This document shows positions 40,954-53,014 of a stretch of DNA of 64,000 nucleotides, piece after piece; within the stretch, counting starts at the first letter, position 1, and the number at the start of each line of letters is the position of its first letter. The position numbers and the translations under genes are program-made. A model generated the notes under the pieces. That model was not told the DNA's origin. It made no database searches and worked only from the letters and a program-made list of their open reading frames with translations. This stretch comes from Methylophaga sp. 42_25_T18 (GTDB taxonomy: Bacteria > Pseudomonadota > Gammaproteobacteria > Nitrosococcales > Methylophagaceae). Location: positions 62,001 through 126,000 of the forward strand of contig MAAJ01000006.1 of assembly GCA_002163085.1 (NCBI GenBank), written 5' to 3'.

Positions 40954-41040
40954 TGGTGCCGATGAGCAGAGTCGAACTGCTACTGGCTTGCGCCAACCAG
41001 CCCCTCAAGCTGGCGTGTCTACCAATTTCACCACATCGGC
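40954..41040 (-). tRNA. tRNA-Leu (anticodon GAG)
   Basis: 87-nt tRNA with acceptor stem GCCGATG/CATCGGC, encoded CCA end, and anticodon stem CCAGC/GCTGG around loop TTGAGGG (anticodon GAG, reading CUC/CUU). It has a long variable arm as expected for leucine and T arm AGCAG-TTCGACT-CTGCT. It lies 17 bp downstream of secG on the same strand, the common secG-tRNA-Leu arrangement. Confidence 0.97.
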
Positions 41041-41057
41041 AATATTTAATTTTTTAT

Positions 41058-41402
41058 TTACGGTATCTCTGGAAGATCCGCAGGTAAAGACTCAACTGGA
41101 TCAGTCACAGTCGTTGTTACTGCTTGTTGTGTCACACTTTCAATCCGTTCTGCTTTACCAGAAAAGTATGCCAAGCTAAGGCTAGTAGCAAAAAATACTG
41201 CTGCTAATATTGCACTGGTTCTACTTAAGAAAGAGGCTGAACCTTGGCTACCAAATAAGCTTGATGACGCTCCGCCACCACCGCCACCACCGCCGCCAAG
41301 TGCAGCCGCACCAGCGTCGGCACCTTTGCCATGCTGAATAAGGATCAGACCTACGAGTAATAGTGAAACCATTACATGTACTACTAAAATTATTGCATCC
41401 AT
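41058..41402 (-). CDS. secG: Protein-export membrane protein SecG
   Basis: 114-aa subunit of the SecYEG translocon with two transmembrane helices (about 3-22 and 62-80) and the conserved HGKGADAGAAALG cytoplasmic loop. That loop contains an unusual run of nine glycines (36-44) where most homologues have a mixed Gly/Ala/Ser stretch. The C-terminal periplasmic tail is Thr/Pro-rich. Located between tpiA and tRNA-Leu as in many gammaproteobacteria. Confidence 0.95.
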   Translation of the reverse strand: MDAIILVVHVMVSLLLVGLILIQHGKGADAGAAALGGGGGGGGGASSSLFGSQGSASFLSRTSAILAAVFFATSLSLAYFSGKAERIESVTQQAVTTTVTDPVESLPADLPEIP

Positions 41403-41413
41403 CTTAAATTAAC

Positions 41414-42196
41414 CTAAATTTTTGCTTGAGCGGCCTGACAGATTTTTACAAACTCATCCGCGTCCAACGACGCGCCACCGATGAGTCCACCATCTATATC
41501 TGGCTGTGAGAATAAAGGGGCAGCATTATTACCTTTAACGCTTCCCCCGTAAAGTATTCTTAATGATTGTGCAATGACAGGATCATGTTTCGCTACACGT
41601 TCACGCATGAAAGAATGCACCTCTTGGGCCCATTCCGGTGATGCTGTTCGTCCTGTGCCAATTGCCCAAACAGGTTCGTAAGCAAGCACTGCTTGCGACA
41701 GCGCTTTGACTCCTTGATGCTCAATCAGAATATCTAAATGACGGCCAATAACATCTTCTGTTTTACCAACCGCATGTTCCTCTGGGCTTTCACCTATACA
41801 CACGATGGGCGTTAATCCCTCGGTGATCGCCATATGATATTTTTCAGCAATAATACGATCTAAAACTAATTGATCTAAATCCAATTCAGCATAAAGACAG
41901 CGTCGTTCAGAATGACCAATCAGAACATAGTTACAATTGAAGTCATGTAGCATTGTTGCTGATATTTCACCGGTATATGCACCTTTATGATAGGAAGATA
42001 CATTCTGCGTTCCCCACCGTATGTGAGAATGTTGCATGGCTTGTTGAACTTGGGGCAGATATACTGCGGGAGGAAACAAAGCGACATCTATTGACGGGAA
42101 AGTCTTTGCCTGGGCAAGGATACCATCCAAAAGCAATTTACTGCTCGCGCTAGAGCCGTTCATTTTCCAGTTTCCAGCTACGAGCGGTTTACGCAC
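41414..42196 (-). CDS. tpiA: Triosephosphate isomerase
   Basis: Glycolytic enzyme interconverting dihydroxyacetone phosphate and glyceraldehyde 3-phosphate, 260 aa TIM barrel. Active-site residues are Lys11 in AGNWKMNG, the His in LIGHSERR and the Glu in AYEPVWAIGTGRTASPE; the phosphate loop LYGGSVKGNN is intact. It is 11 bp upstream of secG and divergent from fliW. Confidence 0.97.
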   Translation of the reverse strand: MRKPLVAGNWKMNGSSASSKLLLDGILAQAKTFPSIDVALFPPAVYLPQVQQAMQHSHIRWGTQNVSSYHKGAYTGEISATMLHDFNCNYVLIGHSERRCLYAELDLDQLVLDRIIAEKYHMAITEGLTPIVCIGESPEEHAVGKTEDVIGRHLDILIEHQGVKALSQAVLAYEPVWAIGTGRTASPEWAQEVHSFMRERVAKHDPVIAQSLRILYGGSVKGNNAAPLFSQPDIDGGLIGGASLDADEFVKICQAAQAKI

Positions 42197-42352
42197 GGGA
42201 AGTACTCTTGAAATGAATAAGTCTCCAGATTACCTTTTTTAGGCTTTTATAGCAATGTTGGCGCTGGTCTTGCATACAAAAACTTTATCGTTTTAGCTAG
42301 TTCGTGTTAGCCTTGCATTTCTCATTTAACTATTTAAATTGGACAGATACAC

Positions 42353-42778
42353 ATGGAAATACAAACATCAAGTTTTGGTACTCAAACAATCAGTTCTGAT
42401 GACATCCTTTTGTTTCCAAAGGGTTTGATTGGTTTAGAAGACCATACTCAATTTACACTTTTTCATGAAGAAAGTGAGAATCCAACCGTTCATTGGCTGC
42501 AGTCCACTACTGATGCCGACTTTCTTATGTCGATAATTCCACCAGCAGCGTTAGGAATAGACTACGAAATTGAACTTAGCGATGATGAGGCGGAGTTGCT
42601 AAAGCTTGATAATGCCGACGATGCTATTGTCCTACTTATTGTGTACAAACAATATGAAGAAAATAAAGGTGCCAGTGATATTGATCTTAAAGCAATCGTT
42701 AAAGCACCACTTATAGTGAACACTAAAGATAAATTAGGCCTGCAAAAATCTTTACCTAAGCTCGAAGTTAAAGACTAA
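42353..42778 (+). CDS. fliW: Flagellar assembly factor FliW
   Basis: 141-aa FliW-family protein. In other bacteria FliW binds flagellin and antagonises the translational repressor CsrA, coupling flagellin export to synthesis. Family features are [17 protein letters not shown] near the N-terminus, [11 protein letters not shown] and the C-terminal [14 protein letters not shown]. It stands alone on the plus strand between divergent tpiA and converging glmM, with no csrA or flagellar genes in the window. Its stop codon overlaps that of glmM. Confidence 0.9.
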   Translation: MEIQTSSFGTQTISSDDILLFPKGLIGLEDHTQFTLFHEESENPTVHWLQSTTDADFLMSIIPPAALGIDYEIELSDDEAELLKLDNADDAIVLLIVYKQYEENKGASDIDLKAIVKAPLIVNTKDKLGLQKSLPKLEVKD

Positions 42779-44124
42779 GTTTGTAAGATCGTTTCTATCA
42801 TGCTGGCGAGTTCTTTCGCCAGCTCGTTTGTTACAGCAGCATCTCTACCTTCTACCATTACCCGTACAACTGGCTCTGTACCCGATGCTCGCAGTAATAC
42901 ACGCCCCTCGTCACCTAACTTTTCTTCGATCTTCTGAACGGCGCTAACAACCTCATCGTTGTTGGCTAAATCAACCCTTTTTTTAGCTTTGACATTAATC
43001 AAACGTTGTGGATATTTAGTTACCACAGAGCGTAATTCATGCAGGCTATTAGACGTTTCTTTTATTTCAGCGAGTACTTGCAGCGCTGCCACTGTGCCAT
43101 CACCCGTCGTGGTCTTATCTAAACAAATTATATGACCCGAAGATTCACCGCCGACCCTGCCACCTGTCTCTTTCATTTTTTCGATGACATAGCGATCCCC
43201 CACATTAGCTCGATGTAGATTCATATCGTATTTAGCTAATGCGTGCTCTAATCCAAGGTTAGACATAAGCGTACCAACTACTTCGGTATGGCCAATACCT
43301 TTTCGCTGTTGAGCACGTGCAATAATGAATAATATTTCATCGCCATCAACAAGTTCACCCTGATGATCAACCATAATAAGTCGATCGCCATCACCATCCA
43401 GCGCCACCCCTAAATCAGCTTGATGTTCTAATACCGCCGCTTGTAATAAACGAGGTTCTGTAGAACCGCAATTTTGGTTGATGTTTAAACCATCCGGCTC
43501 TGCCCCCATGACAATGACATCAGCGCCCAACTCTTTAAATACTTCTGGTGCAACATGGTAGGTAGCGCCATGAGCACAGTCGAGCACAATTTTTAAGTTG
43601 GTTAGATCAACACCAGATGGAATTGTACTTTTACAAAACTCGATATACCGACCCGCTGCATCGTCAACGCGATGGGCTTTACCTAACATCGCTGAATCAA
43701 CCGTTACCAGCGGTTGCTCTAACATTGCTTCAATTTGCAACTCGACATCATCAGGCAATTTAGTACCCTGACTGGAGAAAAACTTGATGCCATTATCATG
43801 ATATGGATTATGTGATGCACTAATCACAATACCGGCTTGTGCATGGAAAGTACGAGTTAAATAAGCAATGGCAGGGGTAGGCATAGGACCTAACAAATAT
43901 ATATCTACACCAGCAGCAGATAAACCTGCTTGTAAGGCTGATTCAAACATATAGCCTGAAATACGGGTATCTTTACCAATCAGCACTTTATTTTGACCAC
44001 CATTGGCCAATACACGACCAACTGCCCAGCCAAGTTTCAAGACAAAATCAGGTGTGATTACACCATCACCAACTCGGCCGCGAATTCCATCCGTGCCAAA
44101 ATAACGTCGTTTTTTTTCAGTCAA
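42775..44124 (-). CDS. glmM: Phosphoglucosamine mutase
   Basis: Converts glucosamine-6-phosphate to glucosamine-1-phosphate for UDP-GlcNAc, peptidoglycan and LPS synthesis. The 449-aa protein has the phospho-serine loop [16 protein letters not shown] (Ser102), the Mg site [13 protein letters not shown] and the sugar-binding GGESSGHI. Its ATG overlaps the folP stop by 8 bp. The 3' ends of glmM and fliW overlap by 4 bp in opposite orientation. Confidence 0.97.
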   Translation of the reverse strand: MTEKKRRYFGTDGIRGRVGDGVITPDFVLKLGWAVGRVLANGGQNKVLIGKDTRISGYMFESALQAGLSAAGVDIYLLGPMPTPAIAYLTRTFHAQAGIVISASHNPYHDNGIKFFSSQGTKLPDDVELQIEAMLEQPLVTVDSAMLGKAHRVDDAAGRYIEFCKSTIPSGVDLTNLKIVLDCAHGATYHVAPEVFKELGADVIVMGAEPDGLNINQNCGSTEPRLLQAAVLEHQADLGVALDGDGDRLIMVDHQGELVDGDEILFIIARAQQRKGIGHTEVVGTLMSNLGLEHALAKYDMNLHRANVGDRYVIEKMKETGGRVGGESSGHIICLDKTTTGDGTVAALQVLAEIKETSNSLHELRSVVTKYPQRLINVKAKKRVDLANNDEVVSAVQKIEEKLGDEGRVLLRASGTEPVVRVMVEGRDAAVTNELAKELASMIETILQT

Positions 44125-44956
44125 AATCTTCCACCTGCATTACATGATTGCACAAGCTAATCGCCTGCACTGTTTCGCGCACATCATGACTGCGAATTAT
44201 TTTCGCTCCTTGCCAGACTGCGATGGTTGCCAGAGATAAACTACCGGCTAATCGTTCTTCTACTGTTACATTCAATAAAGCACCAATGATTGATTTACGT
44301 GATACTCCAACTAATACGGGTAATCCTTGATTAATCAAAAAATGTAAATTTTTCATTAAGCGTAGATTATGCCGGGCTCTTTTACCAAAACCAAATCCTG
44401 GATCTAGAATAAGTTTATCTCGTGAAATACCTGCTTGTTCGCACATAGTCACCCGTTGCAATAGAAACTGAGATACTTCATCCACAACATTTTCATACTG
44501 CGGGGCATCTTGCATATTTTGCGGCGTGCCTTGTGCATGCATTAAACACACGGGTACATCTAACTCTACTGCTGCTTGTAATGCACCATCAACCTGTAAC
44601 GCTTGCACATCATTGATCAGCCCTGCACCTGCTTTCACTGCAGCGCGCATAACCTCAGGTTTGCTGGTATCAATTGAAATCGGGATACCTATTTCTGCTT
44701 GAATCGCTTCAATCACTGGAACGACACGGGAAATTTCCTCTTCTACCGACACTATCGCTGCACCAGGACGAGTTGATTCCCCCCCCACATCGATAATAGC
44801 AGCACCATCATCGACCATCTTCTTAGCTTGAGCCAGCGCAGCATCGGCAGCTAGAAAGTCACCGCCATCAGAAAAAGAGTCCGGTGTAACATTTAATATC
44901 CCCATTACCTGAGGATGACTTAAATCTAACGGTTTACCCGCACAATCCAAGATCAC
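44117..44956 (-). CDS. folP: Dihydropteroate synthase
   Basis: Folate-pathway enzyme joining p-aminobenzoate to 6-hydroxymethyl-dihydropterin diphosphate; the target of sulfonamides. The 279-aa TIM barrel has [15 protein letters not shown] (diphosphate loop), [13 protein letters not shown] and [16 protein letters not shown]. It lies between ftsH (9 bp upstream) and glmM (overlap), the usual ftsH-folP-glmM order. Confidence 0.97.
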   Translation of the reverse strand: MILDCAGKPLDLSHPQVMGILNVTPDSFSDGGDFLAADAALAQAKKMVDDGAAIIDVGGESTRPGAAIVSVEEEISRVVPVIEAIQAEIGIPISIDTSKPEVMRAAVKAGAGLINDVQALQVDGALQAAVELDVPVCLMHAQGTPQNMQDAPQYENVVDEVSQFLLQRVTMCEQAGISRDKLILDPGFGFGKRARHNLRLMKNLHFLINQGLPVLVGVSRKSIIGALLNVTVEERLAGSLSLATIAVWQGAKIIRSHDVRETVQAISLCNHVMQVEDFD

Positions 44957-44965
44957 AGTTGTGTC

Positions 44966-46882
44966 CTAATGCAATTGGTCGGCAGGTTTACTTGTTGTCT
45001 CTGAATCCGATGATTTAGCTTCCGAAGACGGTGGCGTATCTGACTTATCCGTATTATTCGACCAATCTTTTGGTTCACCAGGCTCACGATCTTCCATGAT
45101 GGCGTCAATTTGGTCACTATCAATCGTTTCATACTTCATTAATAATTTTGTCATGGCATGCAACTTATCAATATTGTCAGTTAATAGCTGCTCAGCACGT
45201 TGATAATTACGGTTAATCAAGGCACGTACATCTTCATCAATCTTTTTCGCAGTTAAATCCGATACTGCCTTATGCTGTGTAACAGAGCGCCCCAGAAAGA
45301 TCTCACCTTCATCTTCGCCATAAGACATGGGTCCCATATTGTCAGACAAGCCCCATTTGGTCACCATATTATGAGCCAGTTCCGTTGCACGCTGAATATC
45401 ATTTGACGCACCGGTGGTCACCGCTGCAGCACCAAAGATCAATTCTTCTGCAATACGGCCACCATAAAGGCTAGAAATTTGGCTCTCTAATTGTTCCTTA
45501 CTGTAACTGTATTTATCTTCTGTCGGTAAAAACATAGTGACACCCAACGCACGTCCACGAGGAATAATACTGACTTTATATACAGGATCATGGCCAGGAA
45601 CTAAACGACCCACAATGGCATGACCAGATTCATGGTATGCCGTCATTTCTTTTTCTTTTTCATTCATCACCATGGATTTTCTTTCCGCACCCATCATGAT
45701 CTTATCTTTTGCCTTTTCCATATCTTCCATAGAAACAAGACGTTTACTCGTTCTCGCTGCGAATAATGCCGCTTCATTGACCAAGTTAGCGAGATCAGCA
45801 CCTGAAAAACCAGGGGTACCACGGGCAATCACACTGGCCTCAAGATCATCGGCTGCTGGCACTTTTTTCAAATGTACATTTAATATCTGTTCACGACCAC
45901 GAATATCTGGCAATGACACCACAACCTGACGATCAAACCGGCCGGGACGTAATAAAGCCGGATCTAATACATCTGGACGGTTAGTTGCCGCAATAACAAT
46001 GACACCGTCATTCGCTTCAAACCCATCCATTTCAACGAGTAATTGGTTTAATGTTTGTTCACGTTCATCATTACCACCACCCATGCCCGCACCACGGTGA
46101 CGACCTACTGCATCAATCTCGTCAATAAAGATAATGCATGGTGCATGTTTTTTAGCTTGTTCAAACATATCACGCACACGTGAGGCACCGACACCGACAA
46201 ACATTTCTACAAAGTCAGAACCTGAGATTGTGAAAAAAGGAACTTTGGCTTCGCCAGCAATGGCTTTTGCTAATAATGTTTTACCTGTACCGGGAGAACC
46301 AACCATCAAGATGCCACGAGGAATACGGCCACCTAATTTCTGGAATTTTCCTGGATCACTTAAAAAATCAACTAATTCTTCAACATCTTCTTTTGCTTCA
46401 TCAACACCCGCCACATCTTTAAATGTTACTTTGACTTGGTCTTCATTTAACATTCTGGCTTTGCTTTTACCAAATGACATTGGGTTTTTACCACCGCCAC
46501 CTTGCATCTGACGCATAAAGAAAATCCATACACCAATTAATAACAACATTGGGAACCATGAAATAAAGATCTGCATCAGTAAGCTGGATTGTTCAGCAGG
46601 TTTTGATTGAATCGTCACACCGTTATTAAGCAAGTCACCTATCAAGCCCGGATCATAGTCTGGGCTATAGGTTGTAAATTCACTGCCATCAGTCAAGCTG
46701 CCGGAAATAGTCCGACCTTGTATATCAACTTTTGCAACCGCACCATTTTTCACATTAGTGATAAAGCTGGAATAATCAATTTCATCTTGTTGGCTTTGTT
46801 GTGGGCCAAAATTGTTGAACACCGACATCAGCACCATAGCGATGACTACCCATAAAACGATGTTTTTCATCATGTCATTCAA
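44966..46882 (-). CDS. ftsH: ATP-dependent zinc metalloprotease FtsH
   Basis: Membrane-anchored AAA+ protease that degrades unassembled membrane proteins and regulators such as LpxC and heat-shock sigma factor. The 638-aa protein has two transmembrane segments (about 7-22 and 103-122), Walker A GSPGTGKT, Walker B IIFIDEID, the second region of homology, and the zinc site HESGH in [12 protein letters not shown]. The C-terminus is a charged, low-complexity tail. All catalytic elements are intact. Confidence 0.97.
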   Translation of the reverse strand: MNDMMKNIVLWVVIAMVLMSVFNNFGPQQSQQDEIDYSSFITNVKNGAVAKVDIQGRTISGSLTDGSEFTTYSPDYDPGLIGDLLNNGVTIQSKPAEQSSLLMQIFISWFPMLLLIGVWIFFMRQMQGGGGKNPMSFGKSKARMLNEDQVKVTFKDVAGVDEAKEDVEELVDFLSDPGKFQKLGGRIPRGILMVGSPGTGKTLLAKAIAGEAKVPFFTISGSDFVEMFVGVGASRVRDMFEQAKKHAPCIIFIDEIDAVGRHRGAGMGGGNDEREQTLNQLLVEMDGFEANDGVIVIAATNRPDVLDPALLRPGRFDRQVVVSLPDIRGREQILNVHLKKVPAADDLEASVIARGTPGFSGADLANLVNEAALFAARTSKRLVSMEDMEKAKDKIMMGAERKSMVMNEKEKEMTAYHESGHAIVGRLVPGHDPVYKVSIIPRGRALGVTMFLPTEDKYSYSKEQLESQISSLYGGRIAEELIFGAAAVTTGASNDIQRATELAHNMVTKWGLSDNMGPMSYGEDEGEIFLGRSVTQHKAVSDLTAKKIDEDVRALINRNYQRAEQLLTDNIDKLHAMTKLLMKYETIDSDQIDAIMEDREPGEPKDWSNNTDKSDTPPSSEAKSSDSETTSKPADQLH

Positions 46883-46918
46883 TGTTTGTTACCTCTAGTA
46901 ACGTTTAATTATTCTGTT

Positions 46919-47536
46919 TTACTTTAAACCACGACCGAGTAGATAAACTTCTCGGCTTCGCGCCCGTGACGCATCAGGTTTCCGTGTAACTACTTTATTA
47001 AAGCCGGCTCGCATGGCTTTAAGATAGGCCTCAAAACCTTCGCCTTGGAATACTTTGACCAAAAAACAACCTTGTTTACTCAAGTTTGTTAACGCAAAAT
47101 CCAATGCCAGCTCGACCAAATACATACTGCTAGGCTGATCAATCGAGTCCACACCAGTAATATTGGGGGCCATATCAGATAAAACAAGGTCTATTTGTTG
47201 ACCATTTAATACAGCATTGAGTTCATCCAACACGGAATCTTCCCGAAAATCACCTTCTATAAAGTGCACACCGGTCAACGGCGTCATTGGCAAAATATCT
47301 AATGCGACGACCGTGCCTTTATCGCCCACTCTGCGAAGTGCGTAATCAGACCAACCGCCAGGTGCTGAGCCTAAATCAACCACGGCCATACCGGGACGCA
47401 TTAATTTATCTTTTTTATCTATCTCATCCAGCTTATATGTTGCACGAGAACGCAGCCCCTCTTTTTGTGCTTTTTTCACATAGGGATCATCAAAATGCTC
47501 TTTTAACCAATTATGGCTGGATTTACTTTTTGCCAT
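46919..47536 (-). CDS. rlmE: 23S rRNA (uridine-2'-O)-methyltransferase
   Basis: FtsJ/RrmJ enzyme methylating U2552 of 23S rRNA, 205 aa. The SAM site is [16 protein letters not shown], and the K-D-K-E tetrad residues fall in [26 protein letters not shown] and SREVYLLG. It is 36 bp upstream of ftsH, the conserved rlmE-ftsH pair. The small yhbY gene usually found next to rlmE is not present. Confidence 0.96.
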   Translation of the reverse strand: MAKSKSSHNWLKEHFDDPYVKKAQKEGLRSRATYKLDEIDKKDKLMRPGMAVVDLGSAPGGWSDYALRRVGDKGTVVALDILPMTPLTGVHFIEGDFREDSVLDELNAVLNGQQIDLVLSDMAPNITGVDSIDQPSSMYLVELALDFALTNLSKQGCFLVKVFQGEGFEAYLKAMRAGFNKVVTRKPDASRARSREVYLLGRGLK

Positions 47537-47539
47537 AAA

Positions 47540-48016
47540 TCACGACGTCTTTAATAATTGAATTTGTTTATCCGTAGATAAAACCAATGCTAGGCCAAAT
47601 AAGCTTAATAGCAAGTAGAGATTTTTACTCAAGTCATGCAATAAGGAAAACCGATCTGTTAATGACTGTTCTGTCTGCCAAGCTAATTGTTTAAGTTCAG
47701 CAATTTCTGGTTGCAAATACATACTAAATACTAATGTCATCGCTACCATCAAGACTAATACCCAAAAACGCCATAACTGTTTTACCTTAAGTTTATGTTG
47801 AATTATTTTGGTAAAAATCAATACGCCACCACAGCCAAGCCCTAAAAGATTGATTGCGGTAAACAGCTGACCAGCATAATTCCCGGCCAAACTAACATCA
47901 CCTAAATTGACAAAGGCCATTGGTACGGCAATAAAGCCTATCGCCCATAAGCCACCTACCCATAAGGTCAATAATAGCTTCTCACTGGCATAACTAGATA
48001 ACACCAAATTACTCAC
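47540..48016 (-). CDS. DUF4149 membrane protein
   Basis: 158-aa integral membrane protein with four hydrophobic segments. The N-terminal [20 protein letters not shown] is the recognisable DUF4149 feature. Function unknown. It sits between greA (4-bp overlap) and rlmE (3-bp gap), so it is co-transcribed with greA, rlmE and ftsH. The same position in some other gammaproteobacteria also holds a DUF4149 gene (from memory). Confidence 0.75.
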   Translation of the reverse strand: MSNLVLSSYASEKLLLTLWVGGLWAIGFIAVPMAFVNLGDVSLAGNYAGQLFTAINLLGLGCGGVLIFTKIIQHKLKVKQLWRFWVLVLMVAMTLVFSMYLQPEIAELKQLAWQTEQSLTDRFSLLHDLSKNLYLLLSLFGLALVLSTDKQIQLLKTS

Positions 48017-48489
48017 CCATCATAGCGAATAGCAACAATTTCATATTCAATTGCACCATTCGGTGCTTGCACCGTTGCAATATCATCGACTTCTTTACCT
48101 ATCATCGCTCTCGCTATGGGAGAAGATACAGAGATACGGTTACGTTTAATATCTGACTCATAATCTCCCACAATCTGATATGTCACTTCCGCTTCATTAT
48201 CAATATTGAGCAAATCAACGGTCACACCAAACACAACTCGGCCATCTTTCGGCAAATCAGTAGGGTCGATAATTTGAGCATTTGATAATACGCCTTCCAA
48301 CTCTTGAATTCTGCCTTCGATAAAACTTTGCTGCTCTTTGGCGGCATGGTATTCAGCGTTTTCTTTTAGATCGCCATGAGCACGCGCTTCTGAAATCGCT
48401 GCTACCACTTCAGGCCTAGCAGTAAACTTAAGTTGTTGTAACTCATCTTTAAGTTCATCTGAGCCATGTAAGGTAATTGGTACTGCCAT
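48013..48489 (-). CDS. greA: Transcription elongation factor GreA
   Basis: 158-aa factor that stimulates transcript cleavage by backtracked RNA polymerase. The N-terminal coiled coil carries [20 protein letters not shown] with the acidic tip Asp and Glu residues, and the C-terminal domain ends with the [14 protein letters not shown] region. Its ATG overlaps the carB stop by 1 bp (TAATG), so it follows carAB in one transcription unit. Confidence 0.97.
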   Translation of the reverse strand: MAVPITLHGSDELKDELQQLKFTARPEVVAAISEARAHGDLKENAEYHAAKEQQSFIEGRIQELEGVLSNAQIIDPTDLPKDGRVVFGVTVDLLNIDNEAEVTYQIVGDYESDIKRNRISVSSPIARAMIGKEVDDIATVQAPNGAIEYEIVAIRYDG

Positions 48490-51400
48490 TAGTTTAATTC
48501 TCCATGTAAGTCTTGAAGACGATTTACTGAACCCGTATCCACACTATTTAACGCTAGGACAGTTGCTCGAGCGGCTGCCAATGTGGTGGTGTAATTCACT
48601 TGATGTTGTAGAGCTGCACGACGAATCTCACGTGAATCGGCAACAGCCTGACGACCTTCAGTAGTATTTACGATCAAATCAATCTCATCGTTTTTAATCA
48701 TATCAACAATATGCGGTTGGCCTTCAGCCACTTTATTGACGAATTCACAATCCACACCTGCATCTTGCAATATTTTCTGGGTGCCACGTGTCGCTAATAA
48801 TTCAAAACCGAGTTCAGCTAAGTCTTTTGCAATATCAACCACGCTTACTTTATCAACACCACGAACACTAATAAATGCCTTACCACCTGTTGGTAGTACG
48901 ACACTTGCAGCTAATTGTGATTTAGCAAAGGCCTCACCAAATGTACGGCCTACACCCATTACTTCACCGGTCGATTTCATTTCTGGGCCGAGGATAGGAT
49001 CCACACCTTGGAATTTAATAAATGGGAACACCGCTTCTTTGACTGAGTAATATTCAGGAATAACTTCTTCCGTCACTCCTTGCTCTACCAAGCTTTTACC
49101 GGCCATACAACGTGCGGCAACTTTAGCCAATGGCACGCCAATCGCTTTTGAAACATAAGGCACAGTACGTGATGCACGAGGGTTCACTTCTAAAATGAAG
49201 ATTTTATCGCCTTGAATCGCAAACTGAGTATTCATCAAACCGACCACGCCAAGCTCAAGGGCCATTTGGCGTACTTGCTCACGCATACGATCTTGGATTT
49301 CATCGCTTAAGCTATAACTTGGTAATGCACATGCAGAATCACCAGAGTGAACACCTGCTTGTTCAATATGCTCCATGATGCCGCCAATAAGCACGTCTTT
49401 GCCATCACAAATAGCATCAACATCCACTTCAATCGCATCATCGAGGAAACGATCTAATAATACTGGCGAATCATTTGAAACCGAAATAGCCGTTTTCATA
49501 TAACGACTTAATTCTTCTTCGTTATAAACAATTTCCATGCCTCGGCCACCTAATACATAAGATGGGCGAACAACCAGCGGGTAACCAATTTCAGACGCTA
49601 AAGAAACCGCAGTATCAATCGAGAATGCTAAACGGTTAGGCGGCTGTAATAAATTCAGTTTTTCAACCATTTGTTGGAAACGTTCGCGATCTTCTGCATG
49701 ATCAATGGCATCAGGTGATGTACCAATGATTGGTACGCCTGCCGCTTCTAAAGCACGAGCTAGTTTCAATGGTGTTTGACCACCATATTGCACGATCACA
49801 CCTTTTGGTTTTTCTAAGGCAACAATCTCTAATACATCTTCAAGTGTTAATGATTCGAAATACAAACGATCTGACGTGTCGTAATCGGTAGAAACCGTTT
49901 CAGGATTACAGTTAACCATAATGGTTTCATAGCCATCTTCACGCAATGCTAAAGCCGCATGAACACAACAATAATCAAACTCAATACCTTGACCGATACG
50001 GTTAGGCCCACCACCCAAAATCATGATTTTTTCACGATCTGTAGGTTCAGCTTCACACTCTTGTTCATAGGTTGAATACATATAAGCTGTGTCACTAGCA
50101 AACTCAGCTGCACACGTATCAACACGTTTATAAACCGGACGTACTTCCAAATTATGACGGTGACTACGTACTTGTTTTTCTGTTTTTTGCAATAACTTAG
50201 CTAAACGTGAATCAGAGAAGCCTTTCTGTTTTAAGGCAAACATTTCTTTGGCATTGATTTCACTTAATGATTTATCTTTTAAGCCATTTTCAATATTAAC
50301 TAATTCTTCAACTTGAATTAAAAACCACGGGTCAAGATGAGTTAGATTTTGAACCTCTTCAAAACTAAAACCATGACGTAAAGCATCTGCCACATACCAA
50401 AGACGATCAGAGCCAGGTAAACGTAATTCACGGCGTAATGTTTCATCAACATCATCTGCAGATAAATCGGTGATTTCAGTCAAACCGTCACGATCAATTT
50501 CTAAACCACGTAATGCTTTTTGCAATGACTCTTGGAAACTACGGCCAATCGCCATGACTTCACCGACAGACTTCATTTGAGTACTTAAACGATTATCTGC
50601 TTGTGGGAATTTTTCAAAGGTAAAACGAGGGATTTTCGTTACAACATAATCAATAGTTGGTTCAAATGATGCTGGCGTTGCATTGCCAGTAATTTCATTT
50701 GATAACTCATCTAAGGTGTAACCTACCGCTAATTTCGCAGCCACTTTCGCAATCGGAAAACCGGTTGCTTTAGAAGCCAATGCTGATGAGCGTGATACAC
50801 GCGGATTCATTTCAATAATGATCAAACGACCGGTATCAGGTTGCACAGCAAACTGTACGTTAGAACCACCGGTATCAACACCAATCTCACGTAAAACGTC
50901 TAATGAAGCGTTACGCATGATTTGGTATTCTTTGTCCGTTAATGTTTGAGCTGGCGCAACTGTGATTGAATCACCCGTATGTACACCCATCGGATCAAAG
51001 TTTTCAATTGAACAGATAATGATGCAGTTATCTTTACGATCACGCACCACTTCCATTTCATACTCTTTCCAACCGATGATAGATTCATCAAGCAGTAACT
51101 CAGAGGTTGGGCTCATGTATAAGCCGCGCTGACAAATTTCAATAAAATCTTGCTTATTGTAAGCAATACCACCACCACTACCACCCATCGTAAACGATGG
51201 ACGAATAATAGTTGGGTAACCGAGTTCTTTTTGAAGTTCTAATGCTTCATCAAGTGTATGTGCAATAGCTGACTTCGGCATATCTAAGCCAATTTTTGTC
51301 ATCGCAGTACGGAATAAATCACGATCTTCAGCTTTATTGATAGCTTCACTATCAGCACCGATCATTTCCACACCAAACTCTTTTAAAACGCCTTCACGTT

Positions 51401-51707
51401 CTAAATCTAAAGCACAGTTCAATGCTGTTTGGCCGCCCATAGTAGGTAAGATGGCATCAGGACGTTCTGTCTCAATAACCTTACTTACCGCCTGCCATGT
51501 GACTGGCTCAATATATGTGGCATCAGCCATATTGGGATCAGTCATAATCGTTGCAGGATTAGAGTTCACCAAAATAACGCGATAACCTTCTTCACGTAAG
51601 GCTTTACATGCCTGTGCGCCAGAATAATCAAATTCACAAGCCTGACCGATTACAATCGGACCAGCACCCAGAATTAAAATACTTTTAATATCAGTACGTT
51701 TTGCCAT
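48489..51707 (-). CDS. carB: Carbamoyl-phosphate synthase large subunit
   Basis: 1072-aa synthetase subunit making carbamoyl phosphate from bicarbonate, ammonia and two ATP for pyrimidine and arginine synthesis. Two homologous ATP-grasp halves are visible: [20 protein letters not shown] and [20 protein letters not shown] mark the start of each. [15 protein letters not shown] and [15 protein letters not shown] are their ATP loops. A C-terminal MGS-like allosteric domain follows. Length is normal; it begins 6 bp after carA. Confidence 0.98.
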   Translation of the reverse strand: MAKRTDIKSILILGAGPIVIGQACEFDYSGAQACKALREEGYRVILVNSNPATIMTDPNMADATYIEPVTWQAVSKVIETERPDAILPTMGGQTALNCALDLEREGVLKEFGVEMIGADSEAINKAEDRDLFRTAMTKIGLDMPKSAIAHTLDEALELQKELGYPTIIRPSFTMGGSGGGIAYNKQDFIEICQRGLYMSPTSELLLDESIIGWKEYEMEVVRDRKDNCIIICSIENFDPMGVHTGDSITVAPAQTLTDKEYQIMRNASLDVLREIGVDTGGSNVQFAVQPDTGRLIIIEMNPRVSRSSALASKATGFPIAKVAAKLAVGYTLDELSNEITGNATPASFEPTIDYVVTKIPRFTFEKFPQADNRLSTQMKSVGEVMAIGRSFQESLQKALRGLEIDRDGLTEITDLSADDVDETLRRELRLPGSDRLWYVADALRHGFSFEEVQNLTHLDPWFLIQVEELVNIENGLKDKSLSEINAKEMFALKQKGFSDSRLAKLLQKTEKQVRSHRHNLEVRPVYKRVDTCAAEFASDTAYMYSTYEQECEAEPTDREKIMILGGGPNRIGQGIEFDYCCVHAALALREDGYETIMVNCNPETVSTDYDTSDRLYFESLTLEDVLEIVALEKPKGVIVQYGGQTPLKLARALEAAGVPIIGTSPDAIDHAEDRERFQQMVEKLNLLQPPNRLAFSIDTAVSLASEIGYPLVVRPSYVLGGRGMEIVYNEEELSRYMKTAISVSNDSPVLLDRFLDDAIEVDVDAICDGKDVLIGGIMEHIEQAGVHSGDSACALPSYSLSDEIQDRMREQVRQMALELGVVGLMNTQFAIQGDKIFILEVNPRASRTVPYVSKAIGVPLAKVAARCMAGKSLVEQGVTEEVIPEYYSVKEAVFPFIKFQGVDPILGPEMKSTGEVMGVGRTFGEAFAKSQLAASVVLPTGGKAFISVRGVDKVSVVDIAKDLAELGFELLATRGTQKILQDAGVDCEFVNKVAEGQPHIVDMIKNDEIDLIVNTTEGRQAVADSREIRRAALQHQVNYTTTLAAARATVLALNSVDTGSVNRLQDLHGELN

Positions 51708-51713
51708 CGTGTT

Positions 51714-52847
51714 TTATTTACCTGTCGATTGTTCAAGTAGATCGATGAAATGATCAAATAAAGGAGCCGCATCTTGTGGGCCTGGGCTCGCCTCTGGGTG
51801 TCCTTGGAAACTAAATGCGGGTTTCGTTGTGTGATGTAAACCTTGCAAGCTGCCATCAAACAATGAGAAATGGGTTGCATTTAAGGTTTCAGGTAGGGAA
51901 TCCTTATCCACAGAAAAACCGTGATTCTGGCTAGTAATCATCACCAAACCACCGGTCATTTCTTGCACGGGATGGTTAGCACCATGATGGCCAAATTTCA
52001 TTTTAACTGTGTTCGCACCACAAGCTAAAGCAAGAATTTGGTGACCAAGACAAATACCAAAAATAGGTAATTCTTTTTCTAATAGGATTTGCACTGCTTC
52101 GATCGCATAGGTACAAGGTTCTGGATCACCAGGACCATTTGATAAAAACACACCATCCGGATTTAACGCGAGAACATCTTCTGCTGAAGTCTCAGCAGGT
52201 ACAACCGTCAAACGACAGCCACGTTCTACCAACATGCGTAAGATATTATTCTTAGCACCGAAGTCATACGCTACAACATGGAAACGTTCTTCAGCAGCTT
52301 GCGATTCACCAGACAAATGCCAGCAACCACCATTTTGCCACTGGTATGTTTCTTTAGTCGAAACCACCTTGGCAAGGTCCATGCCTTTTAAGCCATCAAA
52401 ACCTTGTGCTGCTTTAATAGCGTCATCAACATTAATGTTGTCACCAGCAACAATACAGCCTTTCAAAGAACCCTTTTCACGCAAGCGACGAGTCAGACTG
52501 CGGGTATCTATTCCAGCTAAACCCACTATATTGTGGCGTTCAAGATATGCATCAAGCGCTTCTTCACTACGCCAGCTACTAACCACTGGCGATAAGTCAC
52601 GAATAATCAAACCGCTGGCAAAGATATTATTTGATTCTTCATCTTCAGAATTCACACCGACATTACCGATATGCGGATAAGTTAGTGTGACAATTTGGCG
52701 ACAGTATGACGGATCCGTCAGGATTTCCTGATACCCCGTCATCGACGTATTAAATACAACCTCACCGACCGACTGCCCAATAGCACCAATCGATTCGCCG
52801 TGATAGACCGAACCATCTTCAAGAGCAAGTAATGCACTAGTTCGCAA
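51714..52847 (-). CDS. carA: Carbamoyl-phosphate synthase small subunit (TTG start)
   Basis: 377-aa glutamine amidotransferase subunit that supplies ammonia to CarB. The class I GATase motif is [14 protein letters not shown] with the nucleophilic Cys, plus the His-Glu pair in [10 protein letters not shown]. The start is a TTG codon at 52847 with a strong ribosome site GGAGG (52858-52854) six bases upstream. This reads (M)[16 protein letters not shown], the expected CarA N-terminus. A 167-bp gap separates it from the amidase gene upstream and should hold its promoter. Confidence 0.97.
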   Translation of the reverse strand: MRTSALLALEDGSVYHGESIGAIGQSVGEVVFNTSMTGYQEILTDPSYCRQIVTLTYPHIGNVGVNSEDEESNNIFASGLIIRDLSPVVSSWRSEEALDAYLERHNIVGLAGIDTRSLTRRLREKGSLKGCIVAGDNINVDDAIKAAQGFDGLKGMDLAKVVSTKETYQWQNGGCWHLSGESQAAEERFHVVAYDFGAKNNILRMLVERGCRLTVVPAETSAEDVLALNPDGVFLSNGPGDPEPCTYAIEAVQILLEKELPIFGICLGHQILALACGANTVKMKFGHHGANHPVQEMTGGLVMITSQNHGFSVDKDSLPETLNATHFSLFDGSLQGLHHTTKPAFSFQGHPEASPGPQDAAPLFDHFIDLLEQSTGK

Positions 52848-53014
52848 GGGGAACCTCCACCAGATAGAAAAAATGGGACAAACTTATCGTTAGCCCCAGA
52901 CAAAACCTTGTGAATTTTAGCTTAAAACAGGACCTTTCGTCCACGTAAAAGATGGTGAGTTTTATGAATTATGCTCTTTAAATAAACACAAAACTATGCT
53001 CAGTTAACTAATGT

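Noticed and set aside
40954..41040. tRNA-Leu 3' end as a phage attachment site
   Set aside because: No integrase gene and no repeated tRNA 3' fragment were noticed nearby; the surroundings are conserved housekeeping genes.
52848..53014. Possible leader attenuator of carAB (GGAC-GAAAG-GTCC)
   Set aside because: The stem is only four pairs with no T run and no leader peptide, too weak to call.
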